A DNA stretch of 64,000 bases. Origin: Apostichopus japonicus (Eukaryota > Echinodermata > Holothuroidea > Aspidochirotida > Stichopodidae). The stretch lies in assembly GCF_037975245.1 (NCBI RefSeq), contig NC_092566.1, forward strand, positions 14,560,501-14,624,500. Direction: 5' to 3'. The notes beneath the pieces were generated by a model, which saw only the letters and a list, made by a program, of their open reading frames with translations, was not told where the DNA came from and searched no databases. This document shows, one piece after another, positions 48,206 to 60,877 of the stretch (position 1 is the first letter of the stretch; every line of letters begins with the position of its first letter). Both the position numbers and the translations under genes were made by a program.

Positions 48206-48344
48206 CTTGCACTGTAATCATATGACTGGGGACGGTCTGCTCTCGCAACGGGTTCACGCCACGTGACCACAGCTGTCGTGGCTTCCGCGGTAACCACCCA
48301 TGCCGATGGACAGTACGTGAACGTTGGCGGTACTGGCGGTGGAA
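48206..48344 (-). CDS. Exon 3B: N-terminal half of HYR 1
   Basis: A 139-nt exon, entry phase 1, exit phase 2, cacag acceptor and gtaaac donor. It reads PPPVPPTFTYCPSAW, then VTAEATTAVVTWREPV, ending SYDYSAR. The Pro-rich lead, TFTYCPS and VVTWREPVA are standard HYR first-half features. It is five codons longer than exon 3A because of a longer Pro lead and small loop differences. The intron upstream starts next to a four-unit tandem repeat (48421-48732). Confidence 0.78.
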
Positions 48345-48420
48345 CTGTGAAGTGAAACAGTCACTATTTAAGTGAAGTAACCGAAGATAGAACAAGGGAA
48401 CGAAATCCAAACGATTTAAA

Positions 48421-48732
48421 GGATCCACTCTCAACCCCACCAGTCCCCTTGTATCGAGACTACGGTGGCCATGGGATCATGATTTAACTGATCCACTCTC
48501 AACCCCAGCAGTCCCCTTGTACCGAGAGTACGGTGACCGTGTGATTATGCATGCTAACTGATCTACTCTCAACCTCAACCACAGCAGTCCCCTTGTATCG
48601 AAACTACGGTGACCGTGGGATCAGGACTTAACTGATCCACTCTTAACCCCAACATTCCCCTTGTATCGAGACTACGGTGACCGTGTGATCAGAACGATGC
48701 TACGTCAAATCTGTATCACGAGTCCCTTTGAA
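48421..48732 (-). repeat. Four-unit tandem repeat made from the U2-SINE tail
   Basis: Units of about 70 bases, 'gatccactctcaacccc' through ccttgtatcgagactacggtgaccgtg. Reversed, they match the tail of the U2-derived elements (atcgtgatac..., gatcacac.gtca, tctcgat, gggg.ctggggttgagag). The last unit retains the gggactcgtgatac segment; the U2 head is absent. Confidence 0.65.
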
Positions 48733-49254
48733 AAGTAATGTAGGTCACATCTCCAAATGGGTCTTTCTCAAGTATATAATTTTCTCTTTTTTGTTTGAAA
48801 TTTATTGAATATCCCTGTTACAAACTGTTTGACAAAGATATTGCAGAAAACCTATCATGATAAAAGACGGGGTAAAATCCGTTCTCGATTAGCATTAGAA
48901 ATAGTACCAAAGCTTTCTTCAAGTAGTTACATATATATACCATACATGTATGAGAAAGGAACAGGGGAGGGGGGAGGGGTTCAACGCTCACCCTTATTAG
49001 CCTTCCCCAATCATAAAATGCGATTGGAACAAGATTCAACAAGGTCTAGGTAGTCATTCTATCGACAGATCTTTGCACAGATCATTGACCAATCTAAACA
49101 CTTGTTTCATTTGTAAACCAGATGAAAGAGTCGAGACGTAACCGATATCGTTAGTATATAGAGGAAAAAGGGCGATAATAGATTATTGAAGGTTGCCGAG
49201 AGGGTGGGTTAGTGACGTCATTTGGGAGACTTGGAAAAATCAGTCCACTTTTTA

Positions 49255-50145
49255 TCTCAATACATTACATGTATGGAGATATTGTAACAGTAAGTGGGAC
49301 TCTCTCTTGTCTTAAAAATTTTTCAGCGTCTTCATACAAAGCTCTTTTTCTCTGGAATTTCCAGAGCAAGAATATATCATATAGACCAACAAAAGTTACT
49401 ATTTTTTATTCGAGAATTTTATCTCATTCTATGACTTTTTCACCGATTTATGTCCAGATCGGGCCAAATCGAACCGAAAAACGATTGAAACAGACCGTTT
49501 TTGCACACGCTCCGAAACTTGTTAGTAGGGAACTTTTGCCCACGTTTTCCTGCTCATTTGTTAATTATTATTTGATGTCTATGGTTTATTATGGGCACGT
49601 GACATATTACTTCTCAGCGATTGGCTTGTTATCTGCAGTTTATGTTCTATGAAAGAGAATAGAATAAGATTGTCTTTTAACAGTGGTATCGTCTAAGATA
49701 GGGTCCTATTTATTATATTTTTTATTAACATTTTAAACTTCCATTTGTTTTTACAGGTAGGTATGAATAAAAATTTTACTAGCGGTAAATGACATTTTAT
49801 GGCTTTTATTTGCTTAATTTGATGTTTAAATGCTTTTTCTTTCTTAAAACAACACTGAGCTGCCACCCCTACTTTTAGTAAAAAGGTCCGTTCTTGATGA
49901 TTAAGCCCCGCCTCCAAGTCTGGTTTATAGCCTATTGGCTATGACTCATGGACAGCTACATGTTAGATATACGAAAATGGCTACACTCGCGACCAATTTT
50001 CTGTACTGTAGTTAGGTACGCAAGGTGTTGCGTATTGCATGCTAAATGCATATACACATTGTGTACTTTTGAATTTTGCGTAGTGCATTTAATTAATATT
50101 AGGCCTTCGTTTTTGTAACATACATTTAAGGATAGTACTGGGGTT
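49255..50145. repeat. Dispersed repeat, copy 2 (inverted partner of 475-1205)
   Basis: Reverse complement of the block at the left edge of the window, with about 130 extra bases near 49500-49640. Sits in the intron between exons 2B and 3B. Recombination between the copies would invert most of the gene; that is inference from orientation. Confidence 0.75.
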
Positions 50146-51408
50146 CAGGTAGCTTTTCAGAGCAAGGGCCATGATAAGTTTGTTTGATTGCCCTTCATGT
50201 ATTTTTGTATAATTACGTTAACACATCGTTGTACTTCTGAAGGCTACTTAGGCCTAATGCATTTAAAAAAATATATAGGCCTAGCCTAGGCCTATTACTA
50301 TTATTAGGTCTTCAGTGATAGCCACATTAACATTGTACTGTTGTTCAGACAGCTTTTCCTAGGAAGGACCAGGGTAAGTTTGTTTGATGGGTACGTATAA
50401 AAGAGGAGCCGGCCATAGCATCACATCTTTTATAAGACTATAAAAATTGTATAAGGTTATGTTTTATTTTTAAGAATATAAGATGTATAAGGTTATAAGA
50501 AGTAAGTTTAGCTTTCTTTTGAACCTGTGATGTTTGACATAAAATGTACAAAGAATTAAAATAAAATAACAAAATGGAGAGGAACTGAGGTGGCTATTAG
50601 TATTGGGAAGGAGGAGGCCATCCATCACTTTCAAATAAAAACTTGTAATCTTCTTTTACATTATTTTTTCCAAGTCATAAATCCATGAAATCTTCATGTC
50701 AGAAAAATTGAGATGGAAAAACGTGGGTTGTTTTGATACTTGGAAGTGGACACAGTTTTGATGGTAGTCACCACTACAGTCTACAGTAACATACAGTAGG
50801 TCAATAGGCCTAGCTCTCAAGGCGGGCGTCAAGAATATGGTCGAGTTAGCCTCTTTTAATTTGGCCGTTGTCAATGACATCAAACTATATGACCAAAAAG
50901 TCCAACAGAGTCTGACCCAAGATGAAGGATACCACATAAAAAACAAGTTCTTAGGTATTCTATGACATTACTAAACCTTGCAACATCGTTCTTTCGACAA
51001 ACAGGCAATGAGCGCTAAAGGCAACACTAGCAGGATAAAGTGTAACCTGCAGAGACTATTCGTGGCAAAGTAGCTTAAATGCAAGTTATATATTTGTTGT
51101 ACCATGATTGATATTGATAATTGTAGAGGCAGAGCAAAGATTTGAAATTAGGAATCAAAATTAAAACTTCCAGTATTGAGATACTGCGTCATTGATGCTC
51201 TTGTTTAATATGCTGTTACTTTAATACAAGGAAGGAAGTTGCACTTGAAAACAATAGTGAAAGAAAGGAAGGAAGAGGTGGCCATCTGTTTGCAACTTTC
51301 TGTATCATGACCCCACCCCCACCCCTTCCCCCCTCTCCCCTTCCAGTGTTTTGTAACGGTAGCGGACGTACCAACGTAACAGCAAAAACATCGATGGATA
51401 CTACTCAC

Positions 51409-51456
51409 CTACAGGTGGAGGCGAGCGACGACGTCGTCGACGGCGCCAAAACCCAT
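51409..51456 (-). CDS. Exon 2B: seven-arginine linker
   Basis: A 48-nt exon, phases 1-1, with a ttacag acceptor and gtgagt donor. With the carried base it reads HGFWRRRRRRRSPPPV. It pairs with exon 2A: seven Arg and a Ser-Pro-Pro-Pro tail are kept while flanking residues and Arg codons differ, which points to selection on the protein. Placed straight after the signal peptide, it could be a proprotein-convertase region or a polyanion-binding patch (inference). Confidence 0.75.
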   Translation of the reverse strand: MGFGAVDDVVARLHL

Positions 51457-52192
51457 CTGTAAGCAACATAAAGAATCGGAAGTCATACTCTCTCTATACA
51501 TATATTTATATGAATGCTTAGGCCTGGTTATTCATATTATATCAATGCTTATCAATACACCATATATTCAAAGTAGAGCCTACAAGTTTGTACAGTTTTC
51601 CACCACCATTAGGCAAGACTCTCCCCAATCCATAGACAATGTTGAATGCTCTATATGACATGACACCTATTTGCTTCACATTTGAGTTTTCAAGCATATT
51701 TCCTTAATCGTTTCCCGTTGCCGTATAATGTTATCACTGAACTACGTCTTTCCAGACAATCAGCACACCTGGTGAATGGCCCTTGTGCTATTAATCGGTT
51801 AGAAGGGTGTCTAACTGAAACGGAGTCATGCATTTTATAGTGCGTTGCACTGGATGAGACATATGGGTCGAAGCAAAACAAGGTAATACACAGAGTGCAA
51901 ATGTGAATTGAACATGACATATTTATGACGTTTCGGGTTCAGACTCTTCAACATGGTAACCCGCACACAGCTGAAACAAGTCGCCTTCAACACAAATTAG
52001 TTACTCTATTTCTCTCAGGTGATCCTAGCTCTGACTTTTTTAAATTTACATTTGCACTGTTCGCTTGATTGGCTTTGCGTTGAAATTCATTAAACTGTGC
52101 TACAATTCATCTTTTTGGTATAGTGTCTGCCTCTTTAAATTATTTCAGTTAAAACCTCCATCATACATACACACACACATGTTTATACTCAC

Positions 52193-52256
52193 GCGTTACC
52201 GGTAGAGCAAGTAGTACCAATAAAACAGCTGTCCTCCAAGTAGATTTGAGCACCAT
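52193..52256 (-). CDS. Exon 1B: start codon and signal peptide
   Basis: The ATG at 52256 gives MVLKSTWRTAVLLVLLALPV plus T, one more base, then a consensus gtgagt donor (phase 1). The pattern is that of a cleavable signal peptide: basic N-region (K4, R8), a Val/Leu core (V11-L18) and a Pro near the end. It is 64 nt long, the same as exon 1A. No upstream in-frame ATG with a better context was seen. It probably targets the mature protein to the secretory pathway. Confidence 0.8.
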
Positions 52257-52369
52257 TTCAGTGGCCTCGATTCACCTGTACCACGGATAATGTATTGACC
52301 GATTAGATTATTTAGGATTAGGAGTGATATCTCTAACGTTCTGACTTCATTGGTACCTGCCGGTATTGG

Positions 52370-52400
52370 TATATATTACTCGGTTCACACTATATATATT
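52370..52400 (-). promoter_or_regulatory. TATA-like sequences upstream of exon 1B
   Basis: On the minus strand two short TATATA runs (around 52391-52400 and 52370-52376) lie about 115-145 bases before the ATG at 52256. The spacing would suit transcription starts near 52340-52370 with a 5' leader of roughly 90-110 nt. (TA)n tracts are common in this window, so the match alone is weak. Confidence 0.22.
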
Positions 52401-53033
52401 CATGCATCAAGCTTTACATCTACTTAACTACAGATTGTAACAGGTCATTGACACAACCCCTAATCGCTGAAGTACGGAATAGAAATCGGTATAGTTGTTC
52501 TGTGATGGCTGCCCGTACCTTTCCGTCGACGGCAACTCAGGTGTCTCTAAAAGCAGCTGTCGAAGCGCATCATATAGCTTTTATGGTCATACAAGGAGGC
52601 TAGTCGTGTGTGCTAACATAACATGAAAAAGGGACATGTACGTTTTAGTTTCGGGGAAAGGGTGAGTGGATGTCACATACCACAAAATAATGCACTACGT
52701 ACAGAAGACAGCAAGTTCATAGACTTATAATATAATAATATCCCTATTAACCTTAGTCGTAAAAGTAGCTTGTAAGGAAGGGGAATAACATTGATAAACA
52801 AATTTCACATCACATCTCAATTTCGGTTTTGGTTACCTCACTACCTACCTACCTACTAGCCTATAGTGGTATGCAGATGCTACATTGTGAATGTAACAAT
52901 ATTACTAATCTAGGCCTACGTATAAACAAAGGCCCTATGGAAACCCGAGCTATTTACTCAGTACTTGCACCGTGTTATAAGATGATGTAACTATATAAAT
53001 ATATATAAATAAACATATATATATTTGTATATT

Positions 53034-53035
<2 letters not shown>

Positions 53036-53084
<49 letters not shown>

Positions 53085-53170
53085 TATATATATCTATATA
53101 TCTATAAATATATATATATAAATATCTATCTATATAAATATATATATATGTATGTATATATATCTATATC

Positions 53171-53232
<62 letters not shown>
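53036..53232. repeat. (TA)n-rich tract upstream of exon 1B
   Basis: Nearly 200 bases of TA dinucleotides with interspersed aatatat and ctatat words; another pure run at 53372-53400. Lies 0.8-1.1 kb upstream of the ATG at 52256. Confidence 0.96.
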
Positions 53233-53236
<4 letters not shown>

Positions 53237-53368
53237 CTATCTGACGATTGCGAAGAAGCATGAAACTCGAGTAATAGCGCAAATTTTGTACGAGTGTACA
53301 TTATTTATACCTATCCAGCTCTATACCCAGGTATATTGAGCACTCTTCACCTGGAATTAATGCCATCT

Positions 53369-53403
<35 letters not shown>

Positions 53404-54490
53404 TTACCGATAAGAATGTAGGTTATGTTGAATGTTTAGGCCTATTTTCAACCTATAGCGATACAATGCATGCCCAAAATAATTATGCATAGCTTATTCA
53501 ATTACAAAATGCCATTCTGTGGTCTTCAATCTGTGTTTAGATAGAAATAAAGCAATTCGACAACCACCCCTACTTTCCCCATTCCCGCCACCAAAGTATC
53601 AATAACGACCCCTATAATTAGATACTGATCAATAGCCCGTGAAAATATGACAGGATTTTTTTTCTCCCCGATGGTCTTATCTAAAAAAAATAACTTCTGT
53701 GAATGTGAAACTTTTTACGAACACTTGATCGGTGTTGAGCATTGCAGGTCAAGAAATAGGGGGTCAGTTAAGAATGGTAAAGACCTGAGTCGATCAAAAT
53801 TGGAAACATTTTCACATTTAGTTTTATTTGGCAGTTAAATTTGGTACTTGGCAATATGGTATTGATAACATTTATGATATTACAATGTAAGGTTACAGAA
53901 CATAACAAATAATGTAATTACAAGGACCAATGTACAACATATGAACCACAGCAACGTGAGTTGAGAATCTACTTCGGATGATCTTCACTAAAAATGACTT
54001 ACATCCACGTGTCCAGTTAGCACTAACGATGCTCGCCGTGGAATAACAGGGTAACAAATTTGTCAGTTGAGCAACCTGTAATATTGCTTTAAGGGCTAAA
54101 AATAATAAAGTATAACCTGGGGAGCCATTACCACCGTGGCCATGATCATTTTGTGAAAGAAATACTAAATCTTAATAATATTATGAGATTATACCAGCTG
54201 TGCGCCCTTTTCAAATCACTGATGTGGAAGGGAAAAAAATGAGGGGATTTCCCTGTCCATCCCCGGCCGAAACTGAGCCCGGAAACTTACCGGAAATTAT
54301 AACTTAACTTTACTGGCTTGGTGAGTTGCTGTAATTTTTGTCCAAGTTCAAGTTTTGACTACTGCGCGGACCTCACAATCACCTTTGACCCCATGCAGTA
54401 AACAGTATTGTGTTTTATTTCTGTGATCAATCAAGTTTACCCCGATACTACGTATTCGGCATATCATTGCATTCGTGAAAAGTTAAAAGG

Positions 54491-54764
54491 CAGGCCCGTA
54501 GTGTAGTGGGGGAACGGAGGGGCGACAGCCCCCTCCTTGAGCATATTTTTTGTACTTTTTTTTATGATAACGATAGTAATTTCAAAATAGAAAATGCTTA
54601 GATGCAACTTACAAGGCCTGGGAAGTGCCATTTCCAGCGATCTGGGAGGCATTTTCGTCCAAAGTTTTCTTGTAAGCTTCGCGCCAACTTATGGTGGCGC
54701 TACGCTTAGATAGTTTGCCTACAGGCTTCGCCCCTCCCTTGGCAAATTCCTCGCTACACGCCTG
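54491..54764. mobile_element. Short inverted-end element related to 59738-60127
   Basis: Ends caggcccgtag and, reversed, caggcgtgtag. The core 'ccatttccagcgatctggga' and gcgctacgcttagatagt match the 59738-60127 element. No exact target duplication was found, so the boundaries are uncertain. Confidence 0.5.
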
Positions 54765-57620
54765 AAGAAAGGTATCAGCATTACCACTGACACCTTGCAA
54801 AGGACTTCCTTTATTTTTAGAGCAAATTCTAGTTATATTACAAAGGATCGTTTTAGATTTGTTGATTGGAAGAGTTCCTCTGTTTTATCGACCATCATGG
54901 TCTAGTTCTATAATGGTGCATTTCCCTGATTTATCCTTAGAACATAAATTGCATTTCCTTTTATGAAAGTTAATATCTTGATACTTTCCCCAGCAACCAA
55001 ATCTCATTGAACCATTCGTCATAATGTGTACGAGAAATCAACATCTGACGATTTCCACATAAAATGAGAGTTTCTCGTGTCCTCATTGGTTCAGGGTTTT
55101 GATTGGAAGAAATCGGCATATGTCAAATTAAATCGACATCTTTCAGTTTCTCGCAATCTCATTGGAGGAGTTTGGAAAAGATTTTTTTTTGGCATCTAAG
55201 CATCCTCCACTTTGCCAAAATTTTCCAAACGACAGGGAACACCATTCCCCTTTATCCCCTCTCCTCGACGACATAACATCTTAGCCCCCCCCCCCACTCC
55301 ACCCAACGCAAGTACCAATATGGTGCTCGTGGCAGCACGGCATCTATGGTTCATTTAAAGTTCTCTACAATTTCATCATAGGTCTCTCACCCCTCAGAGG
55401 TTGTGTATTTTTCATATACTATTCACGAACTCTACACGTACGCTACACTCAAGCCATATGTTTGTTGCTCTGTTCACGCAGAAACACTAAACCGTATCAT
55501 TCAGTCGTTCGGTTAATTCTTAAAGTTTAAAAGAAAGTATAGCGTTTAAAGTAAAAGTTAAAAATAAATTAAAATAATGGTTCCTTTAGGGAAGTTCCTT
55601 TAGGGATACGAAATCCAAACAGCATTTAATGAGATTCATTTTTAACGTAATTTCGAGCTATCCGTGATGTAAAATTATTTTCGGTTTTGGGAAATCTGTG
55701 TTGCTTCTCCTTTCGGGGGATATCCCGGTGGCACACAATAAGGGCAGATATTTTACACTGCTGGTTGAAAACCCCATCTCTCCCATTTCTCAACACGAGA
55801 TATGTTGGTATCGCCTACTATTGTGGCTGACTAATGTTAAGCCCGTCCAATTATCAATTCGATCAATGTAGGCGTCTCTGTGACGTCATCCGGGCAGATA
55901 AACCAATTATAATCTTCTTGTTGCTTTATCCTTAAAACCTGATATATTTGGAATATTTGTTATTTCACGACACTCTATGAAACGTCGATTCCAAATGGCT
56001 GTAGGCAGGGAGGGGGCAGCTGGGATGATTTGTCCTTTCACCGGTACCCTCTTGTGATTGTATGTATATGCTATCAGTCTGTCAGTACCCATCAAGTTGC
56101 TCATTCAACTTATTAGTGAAAAAAAAAGTGTATATTGTCTATACTAGTTTTTTAAGGTGGGAGGGGGGGTGGGGTTCCCAATGTATAAAGTTCATTTGAG
56201 GAACAGTTACGTACCGTATCTAATGACCTGGTATTTCCTTCTCAATGTTTGACTTTCAGTTTATATGACAAAAGCAGCAGTTGACCATATCTGAACGATA
56301 AGCCGTGCACAAACTGCTATCAAATTGCCATTGTTTTGTTGTTAAATAGATGATTAGGCCTACACACATCCTGTTGTTTCGGAAATGCAGTACACTGCAA
56401 CAGCTTCGAGATGTTCATTACCAGGAAAACAGGAGTTAGTTGTGCAACTCCGTCTCGGACATTACACCTGCGTGAAAACTTTAATGACAGCTGGCACAGT
56501 GAAGTCAGGGGGAGGTTGAGGTCAGAAGTTTATCGGTCTATCAGGTTAACCCTGATCGGTATGGCCAGCCATAGTTGACAATTATGGTGATCGCAAGACG
56601 AGTACATTTTCAACGTAAAGGTTCAACTGTGACTTTTAAGCACTTCTACAGACATTCCACCATATAGGCTACCCATGTATATAGCCTATTTATTGTTCAC
56701 TGTTCATACATGGCGATAAAAAAATTATAGAATAGAAGGAAAGCCTGGACTTCAGTTCCGTCTGCAGGTATAAGGTGGGGGGGTAGGGTTATAGAGAATA
56801 GGGACCATCTGGGTGAAAGAGGGGCCAGGCTCACACCATATATTTAAGATTAATGTAATAAGGTTCAGAAAGTTTCCCGTGTATAGGGTTGCAGACGAAG
56901 GCGCACTGCAAGCACTGCAACTGCTTCCAAATGATAACAATTGATGAGTCGCTGTTCAGGGATTGAACCGGCAACACCAATCTAATGCATCAAGGCAATT
57001 CCGGATATTACCTATCAGATAACACTTGTATGCCCTATGGTTAGGCTACAATACTTAATGCAAACTTCTCTCAACCGCGTTGGAAGTTTCTCTTGGGTAC
57101 CATTCCCTCTGGCGAGCCCACTTTCCCCACTCCCGGCATGATTCCTCGCCAGTTGGCATTACCCGATTTCTGTGCTTTCATGGTGCCTCCCCCTCCCCCC
57201 TCCACCAACTTATTAACGTCTGGCGACCCCTATCCTGGCAATTTCTGATATCCATGTCTGTCTGAAATCACTGGGGTAATCGGATGCGTTGTAGACTATA
57301 TGACACAATAAACCTTGTCATATTAACAGTTTCTCAAATTACAGAGACATCTTCCATAACTTGATATCCCCTTATAGAAATGAAATACTCCCAAAAAACA
57401 TGATCCTACCAGCACAAAGATACAGAGCTACATAGATAGGCGGCCTATACTGGGTTACCTGTGACCAATTCAAAGTAAGTTTGTGTTACCCTGCGCACTA
57501 GTACCATTTATGTGGAAAGCTAATGCTGATAATTGTACATAATCACGAAGAAGGCTCTCTGAGCCTCAGTCCGTCCATCCGTCCGTATTATTATGATCGA
57601 TTGTTGAGGTGCATATACAA

Positions 57621-57975
57621 CTGTCACAAAACAGCTGTTACTAAACAGCGGTCACAAAACAACTGTTATTAAACAGCTGTCACTAAACAGCGGTCACTAA
57701 ACAACTGTCACAAAACAGCTGTTACTAAACAGCGGTCACAAAACAACTGTCACTAAAGAGCGGTCACTGAAACAGCTGTCACTAAACAGCTGTCACTAAA
57801 CAACTGTCACTAAACAGCTGTCACTTAACAGCGGTCACAAAACAACTGTCACTAAACAGCCGTCTCTAAAACAGCGGTCACTAAACAGCGGTCACTAAAC
57901 AACTGTCACTAAACAGCGGTCACTAAACAACTGTCACCGAACATAAAACTGTCACTAAACAACTGTCACTCATAA
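57621..57975. repeat. 14-bp minisatellite
   Basis: About 25 units of 'aacagcggtcacta'-type words alternating between cggtca, ctgtca and ctgtta forms. In the region between the two 5' cassettes. Confidence 0.92.
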
Positions 57976-58818
57976 TTTGATCATTTATAGACAATGAGAT
58001 CCGGTTTTATCCGGTTTTGTAAGACTTATTTTCTTTTCTTACCATGTAGTAGAGTTTAATTGAACATGTCGAATCAGTTTGAAAAGTTTCCAAATTTCTT
58101 TTCAGTAACAGCTGATATTTATCTAGAACACAGACCAAACGATCGAGGCACCTTACTTCCACTTCCTGAGATTAAACAATTTGGGCAATTCGACAGGTAC
58201 ATGGGGTTTTCCCTTTGGCAGTGCCTGCTGTCACAACAAGTTGAAAGCAATTGACCTACCTTCGTTTCTTTTCCTTTTTTATTCCTTTGCGGAAATTGCT
58301 TTTAACAGAATGAAGGGGGCTACAAGTTGCACAGGATATAGCTACGACAAACGATATTGAGACTGACCTGTAGGTGACCATTAATGTGACACTATAATTA
58401 TGTGCGATATGTATACTTTAAATACTGTTAATAACTTATGATGCCGATACTTTATATTATTTCATCAGATAGTAGCCGTTTTAAACGTATCATTTCCAAA
58501 CAGTACATCGATCATGTATAGCCTACTTCCAAACATCCATGTTAAAATTTAATGCGAAGGATTTCCTATACACTAGTTATCGGGAATTTAAATATTGCCA
58601 TATATTGTACAATAGGTGAACGTGAAGCAACCAGGTGTGACGTCAGAATAAATAAATTATTGATTGATTGTAACCCAATAAGATGTGACCTAATATTTTG
58701 AGTAATACTCGTTTTGCAAAATAATTGTCGAACCAACTCAAAGGTCGTTTAAGAACAATGATGAATGTACGTTGACTGAAGTGACGTGGCACCTTAAAGA
58801 CCCGAAACTCCGACTTAC

Positions 58819-58896
58819 CATTGATCTAATTGACAGTATATATAGCTGTTCTTCTTCGGAGATTTAGCGCCGCGGGCGTCGAGAGTATCGTTAATG
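58819..58896 (-). CDS. Possible extra cassette exon (weak)
   Basis: A candidate exon of 78 nt with a pyrimidine-containing taatag acceptor and gtaagt donor. It is open in phase 2-2 and reads INDTLDARGAKSPKK then NSYIYCQLDQ. Length and phases are the same as exon 5 (42384-42461), and the place after the HYR half-exon 3A is equivalent. The residues are not clearly related to exon 5, and short phase-matched frames arise by chance, so this is only a suggestion. Confidence 0.22.
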
Positions 58897-59737
58897 CTAT
58901 TAAAGGGTGTGAAGACTCGCGCACAAAGAAACGTCTCATGCCGGTAATCTGACCTAGGTTCGAATGAGGTGTGTAACAGAAGTGTTAGACACCACCATCG
59001 ATCCCAGAAAATACACACACAGCTTGCTACCGTCGGTAATTATAGACACTAGTGTACAGTCAATACATACAGCTACGGTCAATACCCACAACACAGTGTA
59101 CATGGCAGCGATGAACATCTCAGGTCTAGATATAAGATAACAAGGTATCACTTTTCATAACTGTCTGCATTTTGTAGCGACAAGCAGAAAACTTCACTTG
59201 CAAGCAACGGAAAGTTAACTTTTTCAGAGCGCGGCACGCGGTTTGGGGCAAGTCTTCAATGCCTCTAAGTTGGCAACTGGTTTTTAAATGGAATGCGGAA
59301 CATAAAATATACCTATAAGAGTAGTTTGGTAAGCTCTGTTAATAAGAGAACACACCAACAGGACGGGGGATGGTGACTTTTAAAGATCACATTTTCCCTT
59401 TGATTGGGGGGACGAAGGAAAATATATTGGGGAAGGGGAGGGGAAGGGGGATTGTAGGAGGTTCTGGTCATCCTCCTCTCAGTAGAACAAAATAATGAAG
59501 AATTTAGACGGGAAATGATACATTCTGAGGCACACGTATGCTATACATCAGACATACAGTTAGCTATACACACACAAGGCATGCTAATAAACACATAATT
59601 AATTTATATATATATCATATAATTCAATATAGGCCTGTGACCAAAGTGAGAGACGCCTGTACATTCCCCGTAACGGTATATCTTATAGTACTTAATCTTA
59701 TCTTTTAGATTCAAAAGTGGGAAATATACCGAATAAT

Positions 59738-60127
59738 CAGTGGCGGAGCGTCCATACAGTCAGAGGGGGCGGATGCCCCCCTGACGGACTCAAATGGACT
59801 GCTGGCGCCCTTTTCAGCTTTTTACCACTTTTTACTTATTCGCGATTATAGACTTTTTTATTGCGCTGTCAAATACCTATTGACATTTGTCACATTTTGT
59901 TGGTGTAAGTTTCTGACAAAATGGCGATGACACCTATTTATTCTTCGTTTATCTGCAAATTAGCAAGGTCCGGAAAAGGTCATTTCCGGCGATCTAGGGA
60001 GTATCTTTACTCAAAAAATTCGGTACGCTCCGCACCGACCTGTGGTGGTGCTCCGCTTAGATAGTGCCGAAAGCGCCACTACAGACAATTCTCGCCCCCC
60101 TGACCAATACCCCTAGCTCCGCCACTG
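59738..60127. mobile_element. hAT-like MITE, family 'cagtggcggagc', 390 bp
   Basis: Exact 8-bp duplication 'cgaataat' (59730-59737 and 60128-60135) with inverted ends cagtggcggagc/gctccgccactg. No coding capacity. Located just past the donor side of exon 3A. Confidence 0.9.
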
Positions 60128-60241
60128 CGAATAATGTACACTGTAGATTAACTTAGTGATCATGAACACATCGGCCTATGCCTATACATACGTCAATAAC
60201 CTATTACATTTCTAGAATGTCAACCATTTTCCTATGCTTAC

Positions 60242-60365
60242 CTCACAGATGGACTCGAGTTGTCATCAGTTGCGACTGGATCCGGCCATGTCATTGTGGC
60301 GTGCGTAGACGCTACTTCATGACTACTGTATTTACTTGGACAGGAGGTAAACCGTGGGGGGTCAT
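60242..60365 (-). CDS. Exon 3A: N-terminal half of a HYR domain
   Basis: A 124-nt exon, entry phase 1, exit phase 2, with an aag acceptor and gtaagc donor. It begins DDPPRFTSCPSKYSS and continues through TMTWPDPVATDDNSS to PSVR. The PPxFxxCP start, the TW.DPVATD strand and the DNSS turn are HYR hallmarks. The second HYR half (GxHxxxYTAxDxxGN) is missing; none was recognised before 52256. The phase 2 exit matches exon 6 at 37827 or exon 4 at 42910, and a direct join to exon 6 makes a normal-length HYR. It lies 107 bases from a hAT-like element (59738-60127). Confidence 0.75.
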
Positions 60366-60877
60366 CTTATGAATCAAATATAAGGAAAATAACAAATGAA
60401 AATTTACATGATCACATGGCCGGACATAAACTGTTGGGGAATGGGGCAGTCAATGGTATAGGAGATCCTAAAGTCCCGAATGAATTAGGTAGGGGCATGA
60501 ACCTGCAGTGTATCAATCAGGGTAGCGTCAGAGGTCAATAAAATGTGTTGCAAGACAGGGGTGTGGCCCTGGGGTTGTTAACGCCGACTCCCATGTAAGG
60601 GGAGGGGAGGGGGTAGTTTCAAATGGTTGCATTCTGTTTATTAAAAAAAGCAGGCCTACAATTGTATTCCAAAATACAACAAATCTAATCAGCAGTTCAG
60701 TGAGAAAAAAAAATAGCCGTTTAGACCTAACAAGAGTCCTATACATTGTAGTCCAAATTTGCCTTAGAGTGCACGCAATTGTTTCCTAGCAGAGACTATG
60801 CATTTGAAACGTAATAAACGAAAGAATACAAGGCAGGTTCTTGAATATACTTTTGAGTCAATAATTTATACACATAC

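Larger units (their letters stand above)
48345..60241. other. Non-coding sequence around cassette B and between the two cassettes
   Basis: Apart from exons 1B-3B and listed repeats, 50146-51408, 51457-52192, 52401-53035, 53401-54490, 54765-57620 and 57976-59729 show no convincing exon. 55000-56110 and 56400-56600 have slightly higher GC but no phase-compatible exon. 51925-51950 carries a decayed gaaacgtc/ctgaa word. Confidence 0.55.

Noticed and set aside
54009-54085. Exon-like stretch on the minus strand with a tattacag acceptor and gtaagt donor
   Set aside because: Open only in phase 0, which does not fit exon 3A (phase 2) or 1B, and shows no CCP or HYR motif.
56480-56560. Minus-strand words reading PPDFTVPAVIKVFT, resembling a HYR start
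   Set aside because: Lacks the CP cysteine, has no acceptor upstream in a suitable phase and no second half.
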